This document shows positions 27,386-36,197 of a DNA stretch of 64,000 nucleotides, one piece after another (position 1 is the first letter of the stretch; each line of letters begins with the position of its first letter). Below the pieces are notes generated by a model. It did not search any database, was not told the origin of the DNA, and saw only the letters and a program-made list of their open reading frames with translations. This stretch comes from Wolbachia endosymbiont (group A) of Bibio marci (lineage in GTDB: Bacteria > Pseudomonadota > Alphaproteobacteria > Rickettsiales > Anaplasmataceae). The translations under genes were made by a program, and so were the position numbers. The stretch spans positions 806,001 through 870,000 of the forward strand of contig NZ_OX366364.1 of the NCBI RefSeq assembly GCF_947251645.1, in the 5' to 3' direction.

Positions 27386-27725
27386 TTATACGATTATTTC
27401 TATTTATCGTATATATCACAACTTCAGTATACGTGGCAGCTTACATTTAGTTAGTCAACAACGCGAACAGAGCGCAGAAAGAAGCGGAAAAATACTTTGT
27501 AGAGCTTGACACTGACTTTGACTAAAAACTGAGTATGAGAGCAGCTAGTATTATGTTAAAATAAAAATTTTTGATATGGAAAACTGGTCCCAGTATCAGC
27601 TACTTGGATGACAGGAAAGGGGTGCTAGGATGACAGAAACGAAGTCATACGAACTCCCATAGAAAATAGGTTAGGTATTTTCAACTTTTGTATGTATACT
27701 TAAGTCAAAACACTCACTTTTACAG
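27386..27725. other. Gap with a second-family repeat fragment
   Basis: A degraded copy of the second repeat family lies at about 27585-27650 (CAGCTACTTGGATGACAGG). A short frame at about 27448-27525 (AQKEAEKYFVELDTDFD) may be the tail of a lost gene. Otherwise nothing is recognised. Confidence 0.4.
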
Positions 27726-29060
27726 ATGGATACAGTAAAGTTTGTTTTATTACTGCCAACAATATTACTCATGCTAGTTGCTGGTGTTTACCTATCGGTT
27801 AAACTAAAATGGCTACAGATATTTAGATTACCATACGCCCTTTCACTCCTTGGAGCTAAAAAAGGAGAAAATAAATTTTCTTCTATAGCCGCCCTGTTTA
27901 CAATCTTAGGGGGAAATTTAGGAGTAGGAAATATTTCAGGAACTGCTGTTGCTCTAAAAACCGGGGGACCGGGCTCTATTTTATGGATGGCGATAATTAT
28001 TGTTATCACTTCTGTGATAAAATATGTCACTTGTTATCTAAGTATAAAAACCAGAAAGGAAAAGAACGGACGATTTATAGGTGGCCCCGTAGCCTACATG
28101 GCTGATGCATTTAACTCTAGAAAAGCTACAATTGTGTTTCTAGTTGTTATGATGATGGTTTCAATAACAGTTGGTAACCTTGTTCAGGTAAATTCTCTAT
28201 CAATACCACTTAACATGATAGATGTGCCTGCAGTTGTTGGTGGCATTGTAATGGCCATAATATTTTTTGTTGTTGCAGCTCTCAGCTTAAAAAAAATCAA
28301 AATTTTTATATCGGCTATGATACCGATAATGACGGTAAGTTACCTCACACTTTGCGGTATCATATTATTTAAATTTAGTGAAAATATTCTTCCTTCTCTA
28401 AAACTAATAACAAGCAGTTTTTTTACAACTAGTAGCTTTAACTCTGGTTTATCTTTAGGTTTGATTTTAGAAATGTTGACTATTATTCAAGTCGGAACTT
28501 TGCGAGGTATTTTTGCAACAGATATAGGGCTTGGCCTCGAAGGAATCGTGCACTCTTCAATTGCTCCTAAGAAAAATAACAATAAATTTATTATTGAACA
28601 GAGCCTAATCACAATAATATCGCCTTTTATAGTTGCATTCATAGTGTTTATTACAACAATGGTACTGCTTGTCACAGATTCTTGGGTCACTGATTTAGAG
28701 AGTACTAACATGTGCATATTTGCTTTTAGAAAAGCTATGAATTGGCCCTATATTGACTATTTAATTATGGCCATAATGTTTTGTTTTGCTTTCACTACTA
28801 TTTTTACTTGGTTTTTTTGCTCAAAACAGACAATACGTTATGTGTCTATGGATAATAAATACACTAAAATCTGGATTGTAATTTTTACCATGATCATTCC
28901 GCTTGGTGCGATAGGTAAAGTCCGGTTGCTATGGGATGTCGCTGATATCTCGATTGCTGCTTTGTTGTTTATCAACATACTTGCTATACTCAAGCTAACT
29001 TCTAAAGATCCAGGAGTATTCACTATGAGCAACAGATATTTAAAATTAGGCGCCAACTAA
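27726..29060 (+). CDS. Alanine/glycine:sodium symporter, AGCS family
   Basis: A 444-aa integral membrane protein with about 11 hydrophobic segments. The family signature is seen in TILGGNLGVGNISGTAVALK, with KTGGPGSILWM just after. Members take up alanine or glycine with sodium, which would suit a symbiont that lives on host amino acids; the substrate is inferred. A second conserved block is QVGTLRGIFATDIGLG. The ATG at 27726 has no strong ribosome site. Confidence 0.9.
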   Translation: MDTVKFVLLLPTILLMLVAGVYLSVKLKWLQIFRLPYALSLLGAKKGENKFSSIAALFTILGGNLGVGNISGTAVALKTGGPGSILWMAIIIVITSVIKYVTCYLSIKTRKEKNGRFIGGPVAYMADAFNSRKATIVFLVVMMMVSITVGNLVQVNSLSIPLNMIDVPAVVGGIVMAIIFFVVAALSLKKIKIFISAMIPIMTVSYLTLCGIILFKFSENILPSLKLITSSFFTTSSFNSGLSLGLILEMLTIIQVGTLRGIFATDIGLGLEGIVHSSIAPKKNNNKFIIEQSLITIISPFIVAFIVFITTMVLLVTDSWVTDLESTNMCIFAFRKAMNWPYIDYLIMAIMFCFAFTTIFTWFFCSKQTIRYVSMDNKYTKIWIVIFTMIIPLGAIGKVRLLWDVADISIAALLFINILAILKLTSKDPGVFTMSNRYLKLGAN

Positions 29061-29179
29061 AAGTTGCCATCTGAGTAACAACACAACCTTCCTTAATAAA
29101 AATTCAACCAATGCTCGTGATAATTATATTAGCTAGTATTAGCTAGAACTAAAGGCAGAGGGTTATTAGTGAGGGGTAT

Positions 29180-32050
29180 ATGAGCACTAACGATACACAA
29201 CAAGAACACATTTATAATGAGCGCATTCAAGAATTTTTTCCTTTATTTGATAAAAAGGACGACCCAATTTATAATGCTAGAGTTGATTTTAACACAGTAA
29301 AGTTTTTAACAGAACGCGCCGATTGGGATTGGAACGAAGATAAAGACAAAAATAAAGCATGTGGAGTTATTCTTCAGGAATGCGACAAGACAGCTAGACA
29401 AGAGCTTGAAGATAAAGCTAAAGAAGAGTTGAATAAATATATTACTAGTGCTAATAACATTAATGATGATGTTGAAGATAAAAAAGTTTCAATATACGGT
29501 AATCATGCAAGTATTACACTGGAGGATAACAAGAAAGAGTTCAAAATCAGCGAATTTTTAAACAGTGATTTTTGTCAGAAGAATGGAATCTCGGGATTTT
29601 CAACGTTGCATAGTGATGGAAAGAGCGGAATGCATGGTTTTGTTGCCGAGGAAGGAGGGAAAAAAATAAGACATTATGTCGTAACCGATGGTTCATATGA
29701 GATGACGCTAAATTGGTATGTGAATGGGGAAAAGTGTACTATCAAAATCAATATTGATAAAGATGGTATAGAACTTATTGAAGGTAATGGCGTTACTGAA
29801 GATCAGCTAAAAGCAAATAAAGACGTAAAAATAGGTGGTTTATTCTTGCGTGAAATAGAATTCAGGGAAAAGGGACAAGGAAAAGCGAATGAGATGCAAA
29901 CGTCATTTGAAAGTACTATAAGAAATGACGATATCGTAAAAGACAAAGCTACCCACATGAATCGAGGAGTTGGGTCTCAGACCCCTCCGCTGCCACCACT
30001 TAGAACTAGTTCACTACCACCTGAAAAAGATGTTTTCAATAAGCAAAGGAGGAATACCTCTGCCAAGCCTGTAAGCCAAGATGGTGGGCAAAGAGATAAA
30101 CAGAATAATCCAACACCTAATAATCAGCAAAAAGGTGCAACTTCTGATCCTTCAGATAGTTCTACTTTCACCAAGTCTGTAAGCCACAATCAAGATAATA
30201 GGCAAGAAGATGAACGGTATGACAATCCTACATTTGGACATGCTGTACCTGGAAGCCGAAAACCAGATAGAAGTGAGCAAACACCTAATGATCAGCAAAA
30301 AGGTGCAACTTCTGATCCTTCAGATAGTTCTACTTTCACCAAGTCTGTAAGCCACAATCAAGATAATAGGCAAGAAGATGGACGTTATGACAATCCTACA
30401 TTTGGATATGCTGTACCTGGAAGCCAAAAACCAGATAGAAGTGAGCAAACACCTAATGATCAGCAACAACCTGAAATCCCGCAACAAGAAGGAAATAGCA
30501 AAAGCGATCTATTACAAGAGATCAGGAATTTCAAGAAAAACAACTTACGGCACACTGATGTTGATGATAGAGAAACATCAATTGCAGGAAGTAGAAAAAA
30601 TAACCCATCACCGTTAGAGACATTAAAGGACAGAATTCCTTATTCACCTTCTCCAGATCCAGATATATATAACAGTGATAACCAAAGTGCTAGTGGTGCT
30701 GAGTGGAAAGAAAGTGAACAGTCATTTTCTGTTCCAAAACCCAATAGCAAAAGTGACTCGGGCTCTTCATCTCAAATTCATGCTCAACCTCAAGTAGATC
30801 CTGAGCAGCCAAAGAGGAGCTTAGAGAACATTGGACAAAGTGATCAAACTCCGCCTGAAAATCTTCTTAAAGAAATCAGAGATAGATCACAGCAAGATAA
30901 TAGAGGATTAAGGCAAGTTGATCCTACTGATAAACTGTCACAAGATAAAGAAGATGGGTTGCAAAAAGACAATTTAGCAGATGTAAAAACAGTGGAAGGT
31001 CCAACTGTTAGTGTCTCTGCTTCAACACCAAATAGTATAAGTGATTCAGGTTATATATCTCCAACTAGTAGTGATAGTAAACCTCAAGCAGATTTAAAAC
31101 AGGTAGGAAGGAAATTAGAAGAACATATTAATCTAACTCTATTTGAAGAACTTAAAAATACATTAGGTCAAGAAAATCTCGGGTTAAAACCGGCTGATCA
31201 GAGTCAGATTAGTGAAGAAACTAAAAAACGCTTGAGAGAAGATGGATTGCTAAAAGACAGTTCAACAGATGTAAAAACAAATGATTCGGGCTATTCATCT
31301 CCAACTCATGCCAATCATGAACAATCTCAAGTAAATCCTGGACAGTTAAAAGCGAGCCTAATGAATGTTGAACAAAGAGATGATACTCTACTTACGGAAT
31401 TTACCAGTAAGTTGGATAAAGAAACTCAGAAGTTCCCACTAAAACCAGTGGATCAAAGAGGAATTAGTGAACAAACTAAAAAACGCTTGAGAGAAGATGG
31501 ATTGCTAAAAGACAGTTCAACAGATGTAAAAACAAATGATTCGGGCTATTCATCTCCAACTCATGCCAATCATGAACAATCTCAAGTAAATCCTGAACAG
31601 TTAAAAGCGAGCCTAATGAATGTTGAACAAAAAGATGACACTCTACTTACGGAATTTACCAGTAAGTTGGATAAAGAAACTCAGAAGTTCCCACTAAAAC
31701 CAGTGGATCAAAGAGGAATTAGTGAACAAACTAAAGAACATTTATTGGCAGCCGGGTTGCTAAAAGATAGTTCAACAGATGTAAAAACAGTGGCAGAACG
31801 AGAAAATGCTGACACTAGTCCAACCGTAGATAAAAATAGCGAACTATATAAATTGCTAGAAAAAGATAAGATACAGCTGGAAGTTGGAGTAATAAAAGAA
31901 GAAAGAGAAGATACTTTAACAGAACACACTGATAGTTGTGATCGCGATAGAATCGCATTAGGTAACAGAAATAAAAGACCACTGGATTGGACTAAACGTA
32001 TTGCTGAGTCACAACAAGAAAAAGATACCAATAAAGGTATTTCAATATAA
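29180..32050 (+). CDS. 956-aa protein: novel N-terminal domain plus disordered repeats
   Basis: Residues about 1-230 look globular. The part at about 100-225 (KKIRHYVVTDGSYEMTLNWY, then CTIKINIDKDGIELIEGN) is shared with the 967-aa protein at 33050-35953. From about 240 to the end the chain is polar and low in complexity, with a proline-rich PPLPPLRTSSLPPE, two 56-residue repeats (YDNPTFG inside) and 85-residue repeats carrying NDSGYSSPTH. Four DSGxxS motifs occur. GAGGGG precedes the ATG. Its last 9 bases overlap the convergent maf gene. I know no family; the features suggest a protein that meets host proteins, but this is inference. Confidence 0.8.
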   Translation: MSTNDTQQEHIYNERIQEFFPLFDKKDDPIYNARVDFNTVKFLTERADWDWNEDKDKNKACGVILQECDKTARQELEDKAKEELNKYITSANNINDDVEDKKVSIYGNHASITLEDNKKEFKISEFLNSDFCQKNGISGFSTLHSDGKSGMHGFVAEEGGKKIRHYVVTDGSYEMTLNWYVNGEKCTIKINIDKDGIELIEGNGVTEDQLKANKDVKIGGLFLREIEFREKGQGKANEMQTSFESTIRNDDIVKDKATHMNRGVGSQTPPLPPLRTSSLPPEKDVFNKQRRNTSAKPVSQDGGQRDKQNNPTPNNQQKGATSDPSDSSTFTKSVSHNQDNRQEDERYDNPTFGHAVPGSRKPDRSEQTPNDQQKGATSDPSDSSTFTKSVSHNQDNRQEDGRYDNPTFGYAVPGSQKPDRSEQTPNDQQQPEIPQQEGNSKSDLLQEIRNFKKNNLRHTDVDDRETSIAGSRKNNPSPLETLKDRIPYSPSPDPDIYNSDNQSASGAEWKESEQSFSVPKPNSKSDSGSSSQIHAQPQVDPEQPKRSLENIGQSDQTPPENLLKEIRDRSQQDNRGLRQVDPTDKLSQDKEDGLQKDNLADVKTVEGPTVSVSASTPNSISDSGYISPTSSDSKPQADLKQVGRKLEEHINLTLFEELKNTLGQENLGLKPADQSQISEETKKRLREDGLLKDSSTDVKTNDSGYSSPTHANHEQSQVNPGQLKASLMNVEQRDDTLLTEFTSKLDKETQKFPLKPVDQRGISEQTKKRLREDGLLKDSSTDVKTNDSGYSSPTHANHEQSQVNPEQLKASLMNVEQKDDTLLTEFTSKLDKETQKFPLKPVDQRGISEQTKEHLLAAGLLKDSSTDVKTVAERENADTSPTVDKNSELYKLLEKDKIQLEVGVIKEEREDTLTEHTDSCDRDRIALGNRNKRPLDWTKRIAESQQEKDTNKGISI
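30134..30469. repeat. 168-bp tandem coding repeat
   Basis: Copies start at 30134 and 30302, exactly 168 bp (56 codons) apart, and differ at only a few bases. They encode ATSDPSDSSTFTKSVSHNQD... and YDNPTFGxAVPGS. Confidence 0.85.
31211..31800. repeat. 255-bp tandem coding repeat
   Basis: Units start at 31211, 31466 and 31721 (partial). The 85-codon unit contains RLREDGLLKDSSTDVKTNDS, the GYSSPTHANHEQSQ stretch and LLTEFTSKLDKETQKFPLKP. The copies are nearly identical, so the amplification is recent. Confidence 0.88.
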
Positions 32051-32638
32051 ATTGAGGTTAAAATAATTGCTTAGCAAACAATAGGTTTCATGCAACGGTA
32101 ACCCTATAACAGAAGAGTAGGAGCCGCGTAAGAACAATACGAACATTCCAGCTAGGCCTTGTATATTGCATCCCCCTGCCCTATTTTTCCACTCTTCTGA
32201 TGCTAAATAATACTTAATTTCTTGTTCACTGAGACGTTTAAATTTCACTATTGTAACCACAGTCCTGATATGTTGTTTAGATTGATCGGGAGTTAATAAA
32301 CATACACTGGTGTATACTCTATGCCTTCTTCCTGATAACAAGCGGATACATTTTTCTGCTTGTTCAACGTTTTCAGCTTTAAGCAATATCCTTCTACCAC
32401 AAGCAACAACTGTATCAACACCAAGCACAAAGTAATTTGGATTTGAACTTCGTATTTTCTCAGCTTTACTTTTTGCCATACGGATTGAGTAATCCTTCGG
32501 AAGTTCCTTTTTTAAAGGGGCTTCATCTATGTCTGCTGGCAAAATTAAACCTGGCTCAATATTTATTTGTTTTAATAAAGCTATGCGCCTTTTCGATGAT
32601 GAAGCAAGAATAAGATTATTTAGAGATCGTTCTGTCAC
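32042..32638 (-). CDS. maf: Maf-family nucleotide pyrophosphatase
   Basis: Maf/YhdE-type house-cleaning enzyme that hydrolyses non-canonical nucleoside triphosphates. It shows LILASSSKRRIALL (the S-S-x-x-R signature), VLGVDTVVACG and NRAGGCNIQGLAG. A longer reading from ATG 32680 would overlap infA by 65 bases, so I prefer the GTG at 32638 (VTERSLNNLILAS), which has AAAGGT before it. That gives 198 aa, the usual size. The gene is transcribed after infA and converges on the 956-aa gene with a short overlap. Confidence 0.88.
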   Translation of the reverse strand: MTERSLNNLILASSSKRRIALLKQINIEPGLILPADIDEAPLKKELPKDYSIRMAKSKAEKIRSSNPNYFVLGVDTVVACGRRILLKAENVEQAEKCIRLLSGRRHRVYTSVCLLTPDQSKQHIRTVVTIVKFKRLSEQEIKYYLASEEWKNRAGGCNIQGLAGMFVLFLRGSYSSVIGLPLHETYCLLSNYFNLNLY

Positions 32639-32879
32639 TTGTACCTTTAAGCCTTCTAATGATCCGACCTTTTTTCGCATTCCTATCGTAAATGCTCATC
32701 TCAACTAACACCCTATCCCCTATAATGATGCGTATTTTACTTCTTCTCACTTTCCCTGATACATGACAGATAATTTCATGTTCATTGTCCAGTTTCACTC
32801 TAAATTCTGCTGCAGGTAGTAAAGCAGTTACTGCCCCTTCCACTTCAAAAATTGTTTTCAATTTCTCGTCTTTTATCAT
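32616..32879 (-). CDS. infA: Translation initiation factor IF-1
   Basis: An 87-aa single OB-fold factor that occupies the ribosomal A site during initiation. The family pattern is present: IFEVEGAVTALLPAAEFRVK, then HEIICHVSGKVRRSKIRI, IIGDRVLVEMS and KKGRIIRRLK. It overlaps the start of maf by about 23 bases, so the two are probably one operon. A TATAAT-like box lies just upstream. Confidence 0.95.
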   Translation of the reverse strand: MIKDEKLKTIFEVEGAVTALLPAAEFRVKLDNEHEIICHVSGKVRRSKIRIIIGDRVLVEMSIYDRNAKKGRIIRRLKGTSDRTISK

Positions 32880-33049
32880 ATGTTATATTATAATTTAATA
32901 ATCTTTTTCAGTCTACTATAGATTTTAAATTATTATCAACACAAAAGACTTTTTGCACTCCACTTAAGTATTTCTCTTGCAACTTAATCCCAACCATCTT
33001 CACAATAATGCTTTCGAAGTGCAGCCCTGCATTTTTCACTTTCTCCAAC

Positions 33050-35953
33050 CTAACCGAGAAAAGGCGAGCTACCTACGTTTCTACTCTCTGCCACCTTCTC
33101 AATAGAACTTGTAGTTATGTTGGAAGATAAATCATTATCACAATTTTCCTCATCGCTACCATATCCGCCATCAATGCTTAAAGATCTGAGTGATCTTCTC
33201 TCCCCTTCTAGTGGAACATAAGACTCATTATCAAGGCTTAAAGATCTGGATAACTCTATCTTCTTTCGTGGAGCATTGTCAGGCTCACTAGAAATGTCTC
33301 CTGTTAGAGTATAAAATTGATCGTTGAGGCTCCTTTGTCCATCAGCACGAATTTTTTCTTCCAGTCCATTAAGCATTTCTACAACTTTATCATCCCATTC
33401 ATTCTCACGCTCTAGCTCGCTTCTTAACTCTTCAACTCTCCATGCTAGGTTGCATATCTCTTGTTTAGAAGATTCCAGTTGTGCTTTATACTCATTTTCC
33501 AACCCTAGCATTTGATATTTTAAATTGCTTATAGACTGCTCCTTTTCCTTCATTATGTGTGCTGCTTGGTCTATCTCTTTTTCAAATTCTTTTAATTTGT
33601 CTTCTAATTCCTTCTTTTCTGTATTAACATCTTTCAGCTTGTCCTCTAGCTTTCCTTTTTCTTCATATACACTTTTAAGTTTTTGTGCCCTCTCCTCCAG
33701 GTTTTCTTTGAGCTGCGTTAACTCCTTGCGCATTGTATCTATTTCTGCCTTTGATCCTCGCTCCTTTTTTTCAAGTTTATCTTTTAAATCACTAGTCTGT
33801 TTTTTTAATGCTTCAATTCTTTGCTCAGCTTCTGCAAGTTTCTGATTCACTCTTTTCTTTTCTGTTTGAGCACTTTCTAGCTCATTGCTTAATGCTTGGT
33901 TTACCTCTTTCAAGCATGATAATTCTTTTTGCAGATCTAATACTTGTTTTGAAAACCGTTCTTTATCTTCCTCTATATCCTTATTAGAGCGTTCTAACTG
34001 ATCAAACTTGTCCTCTAAATCAGACTTTCCTTCCTGCACATGATATAGTTCTTCTTGCGATTTCTTTGATTTACTTTTTAACTCCTCCTTTTTTGCATTA
34101 GCAACTTCCAGCTCTTGCCTTAGCTTTCCTTTTTCTTCACATACACTTTCAAGTTCTTGTGCTTTCCCTTGTAGCTCTGCTAACGCACTTGCTAACTTTT
34201 TATCTTTTTGTGCCAGTTCAGTTTGCAATTCTGTGTTTTTTTGCTCTTGCTCAATTTCTACAGGTCTCTGATCCGATACATAATGCTCATCACCAAGTCC
34301 ACTATCAACGCTTGAAAATCTGCGTAATTTTTTCTTCTCTGGTGTAACATTAACGTTATCTTCAGTGAGTTTAAGTATAAGCATTGTATCTCCTGGAAAT
34401 TCCTCGTACTCGTTTTCTGGAATGTCGAATTCTGGTCTCTCTTCTCCAAGTTTATCTTGTAAATCGCTATTCTGCCTCTCTTTTACAATTGTTTGATTAT
34501 CTTCTGCTTGGGTTGTTTCTAGTTTCTCCTGTAGTTGCTGATTTTCTTGTGTTAATTCATGGTGCTTTTTATTTATCACTTGCAACTCTGCTTCTTCTTG
34601 CTTCAATTCAACGTTTTCTTCGGACAGCATCTGATTATTTAAAATTAATTCATCCATTTGTTGTGAAGCAACTTCTGGTTGAGTTTCAGTGTGCTGTAAA
34701 TTGACTTCTGTTTGAATTAATGCATTGCTATTAATAGAAGGAGGAGGAGGAGGAAGGCTATTGTCAGCATCAACTTTAGGATCTAATTTCTCCTCTGGTT
34801 CTTTGTCTTGATAGGCCACTATAGATTCATTTTGAAAATTATTATTAGCAGTAGGTACAACATCAGCAGCCTCACCCTTTTTTAGTGATTTTATTACAGC
34901 ATTATGTAAGGAGAGACCTTGAATATATAATTCATCGTTTTGCTTTATCCATTCTCGGATCTCCTCCGATAGCACAAAATCTTTACCATTAAATTTTAAT
35001 ACTTCAGTTATGCCACCACTACTCACATTCATAATCATGGTACAAATTGAAACATTCCCGAACTCATCCTTTACAGGCCAAGTGCTTGTCATTTCATAAC
35101 ATGCGCCTTCTTCAAATTTATAATGTCTTTCCTTACCTTCTCGATGAGCGCATATTTCACGTTTTTTATTGCAATAGATATTCAGTTCTTTCTCTTGCTG
35201 CAAAATGTCACTAATCTTTGTTGGCTCACTTCTATTGTAATTAATAAGATTGATATTCAAAACTCTATGAGCGTTATCAGTTTCTGTGTAATAAGCTCGA
35301 AGCTCTACGCCTTTTCCCTCAAAACATTTACTTGCAGCTTTTTTTCCCTGCTCTGCCAACTCTATGCATTTATCTATATCTTCCTTAAAGCTCTTACCGG
35401 CAGACTCTGTTACTGCTTTATCTATGTACGTTTGTTTAAAATCTTTATCGTTTATTAGGTCATAAAAACTCCACCCATCTCTATAAGCATTCTGTATAGC
35501 AGTGAAGTCTCTTTCTTCTTTCAAAAGCGTTAAAAAGCCTACCTTGTCTTCTAGATTTTTTAGTTTAAAACCTGTTATTATCTTCTCTAATTGAGAATTA
35601 AATTCTTTATCGGCAAAATTTTCAGCAGGATTATTTAAATTGTTTAATTCGTTTTGTAATCCTTTATTTTCTGCAATTGAGCGGCAGAACTTTATTATAG
35701 CAGAGTCCTTAGTGGAAGGATTTTCTTTTTCCACTTCATCAATACGGTCCTTGAGGGATGTAAGACGTAGTGTAAACCGTGATGAATAACATAATTTTTC
35801 TTTTTCTTCTCTATACAACACCAGTAGGCGATGTATTGCATACCAGGTACATGATGCTGCCCTTATAACTGATTCAACATCATAATTCTCTGACTGATCA
35901 CTTGTTTTTCCTGCCTCTGCTGTTTTTTCTTCCTTAGTCAAATCTCCAATCAT
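33050..35953 (-). CDS. 967-aa coiled-coil protein sharing the novel N-terminal domain
   Basis: Residues 1-360 are mixed helical and globular. At about 215-350 lies the domain shared with the 956-aa protein: ERHYKFEEGACYEMTSTWPV, then CTMIMNVSSGGITEVLKFNG and the block ELYIQGLSL. A polyproline stretch (SLPPPPPSI) comes next, then about 430 residues of coiled coil. The acidic, serine-rich tail contains SVDSGLGDEH-like and SIDGGYGSDEE motifs. AAAGGAGGTGTG precedes the ATG. No signal peptide or membrane segment is evident. It lies upstream of infA-maf in the same direction. Function unknown. Confidence 0.8.
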   Translation of the reverse strand: MIGDLTKEEKTAEAGKTSDQSENYDVESVIRAASCTWYAIHRLLVLYREEKEKLCYSSRFTLRLTSLKDRIDEVEKENPSTKDSAIIKFCRSIAENKGLQNELNNLNNPAENFADKEFNSQLEKIITGFKLKNLEDKVGFLTLLKEERDFTAIQNAYRDGWSFYDLINDKDFKQTYIDKAVTESAGKSFKEDIDKCIELAEQGKKAASKCFEGKGVELRAYYTETDNAHRVLNINLINYNRSEPTKISDILQQEKELNIYCNKKREICAHREGKERHYKFEEGACYEMTSTWPVKDEFGNVSICTMIMNVSSGGITEVLKFNGKDFVLSEEIREWIKQNDELYIQGLSLHNAVIKSLKKGEAADVVPTANNNFQNESIVAYQDKEPEEKLDPKVDADNSLPPPPPSINSNALIQTEVNLQHTETQPEVASQQMDELILNNQMLSEENVELKQEEAELQVINKKHHELTQENQQLQEKLETTQAEDNQTIVKERQNSDLQDKLGEERPEFDIPENEYEEFPGDTMLILKLTEDNVNVTPEKKKLRRFSSVDSGLGDEHYVSDQRPVEIEQEQKNTELQTELAQKDKKLASALAELQGKAQELESVCEEKGKLRQELEVANAKKEELKSKSKKSQEELYHVQEGKSDLEDKFDQLERSNKDIEEDKERFSKQVLDLQKELSCLKEVNQALSNELESAQTEKKRVNQKLAEAEQRIEALKKQTSDLKDKLEKKERGSKAEIDTMRKELTQLKENLEERAQKLKSVYEEKGKLEDKLKDVNTEKKELEDKLKEFEKEIDQAAHIMKEKEQSISNLKYQMLGLENEYKAQLESSKQEICNLAWRVEELRSELERENEWDDKVVEMLNGLEEKIRADGQRSLNDQFYTLTGDISSEPDNAPRKKIELSRSLSLDNESYVPLEGERRSLRSLSIDGGYGSDEENCDNDLSSNITTSSIEKVAESRNVGSSPFLG

Positions 35954-36197
35954 AACACACCTCCTTTAACTATATTTATATTATACTAATTAACATATAT
36001 TTAAAAAAATCAAACCACGCTCTACACTAACTTTTATGATTACTTGATTGTGTAAAAATAACTGCAAGTGTTAACCTTGAGCTTTTATCTTTCATTATAC
36101 ACTGCTCACTATACGTTTACACTACTACCTTGCATAATAGACTATTCGAAGTTACGCAAGTATTTTTTTTTATTGGATAAAAGTTAACAAGACGTTT

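Noticed and set aside
27448..27525. Short frame ending AQKEAEKYFVELDTDFD
   Set aside because: It looks like a gene tail but is too short and has no start; kept only as a note in the gap description.
30378..30617. 79-codon overlapping frame in the 956-aa gene
   Set aside because: It lies in an alternative frame over repeat DNA and has no independent start signal or protein-like conservation.
33324..33845. Serine-rich plus-strand frames opposite the 967-aa coiled coil
   Set aside because: Antisense of lysine/glutamate-rich coiled coils always gives serine/phenylalanine-rich open frames; there is no independent support.
29180..35953. The pair of large unknown proteins considered as cytoplasmic-incompatibility factors (cifA/cifB)
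   Set aside because: They are on opposite strands, separated by infA-maf, and show no nuclease, deubiquitinase or other cif-type motif.
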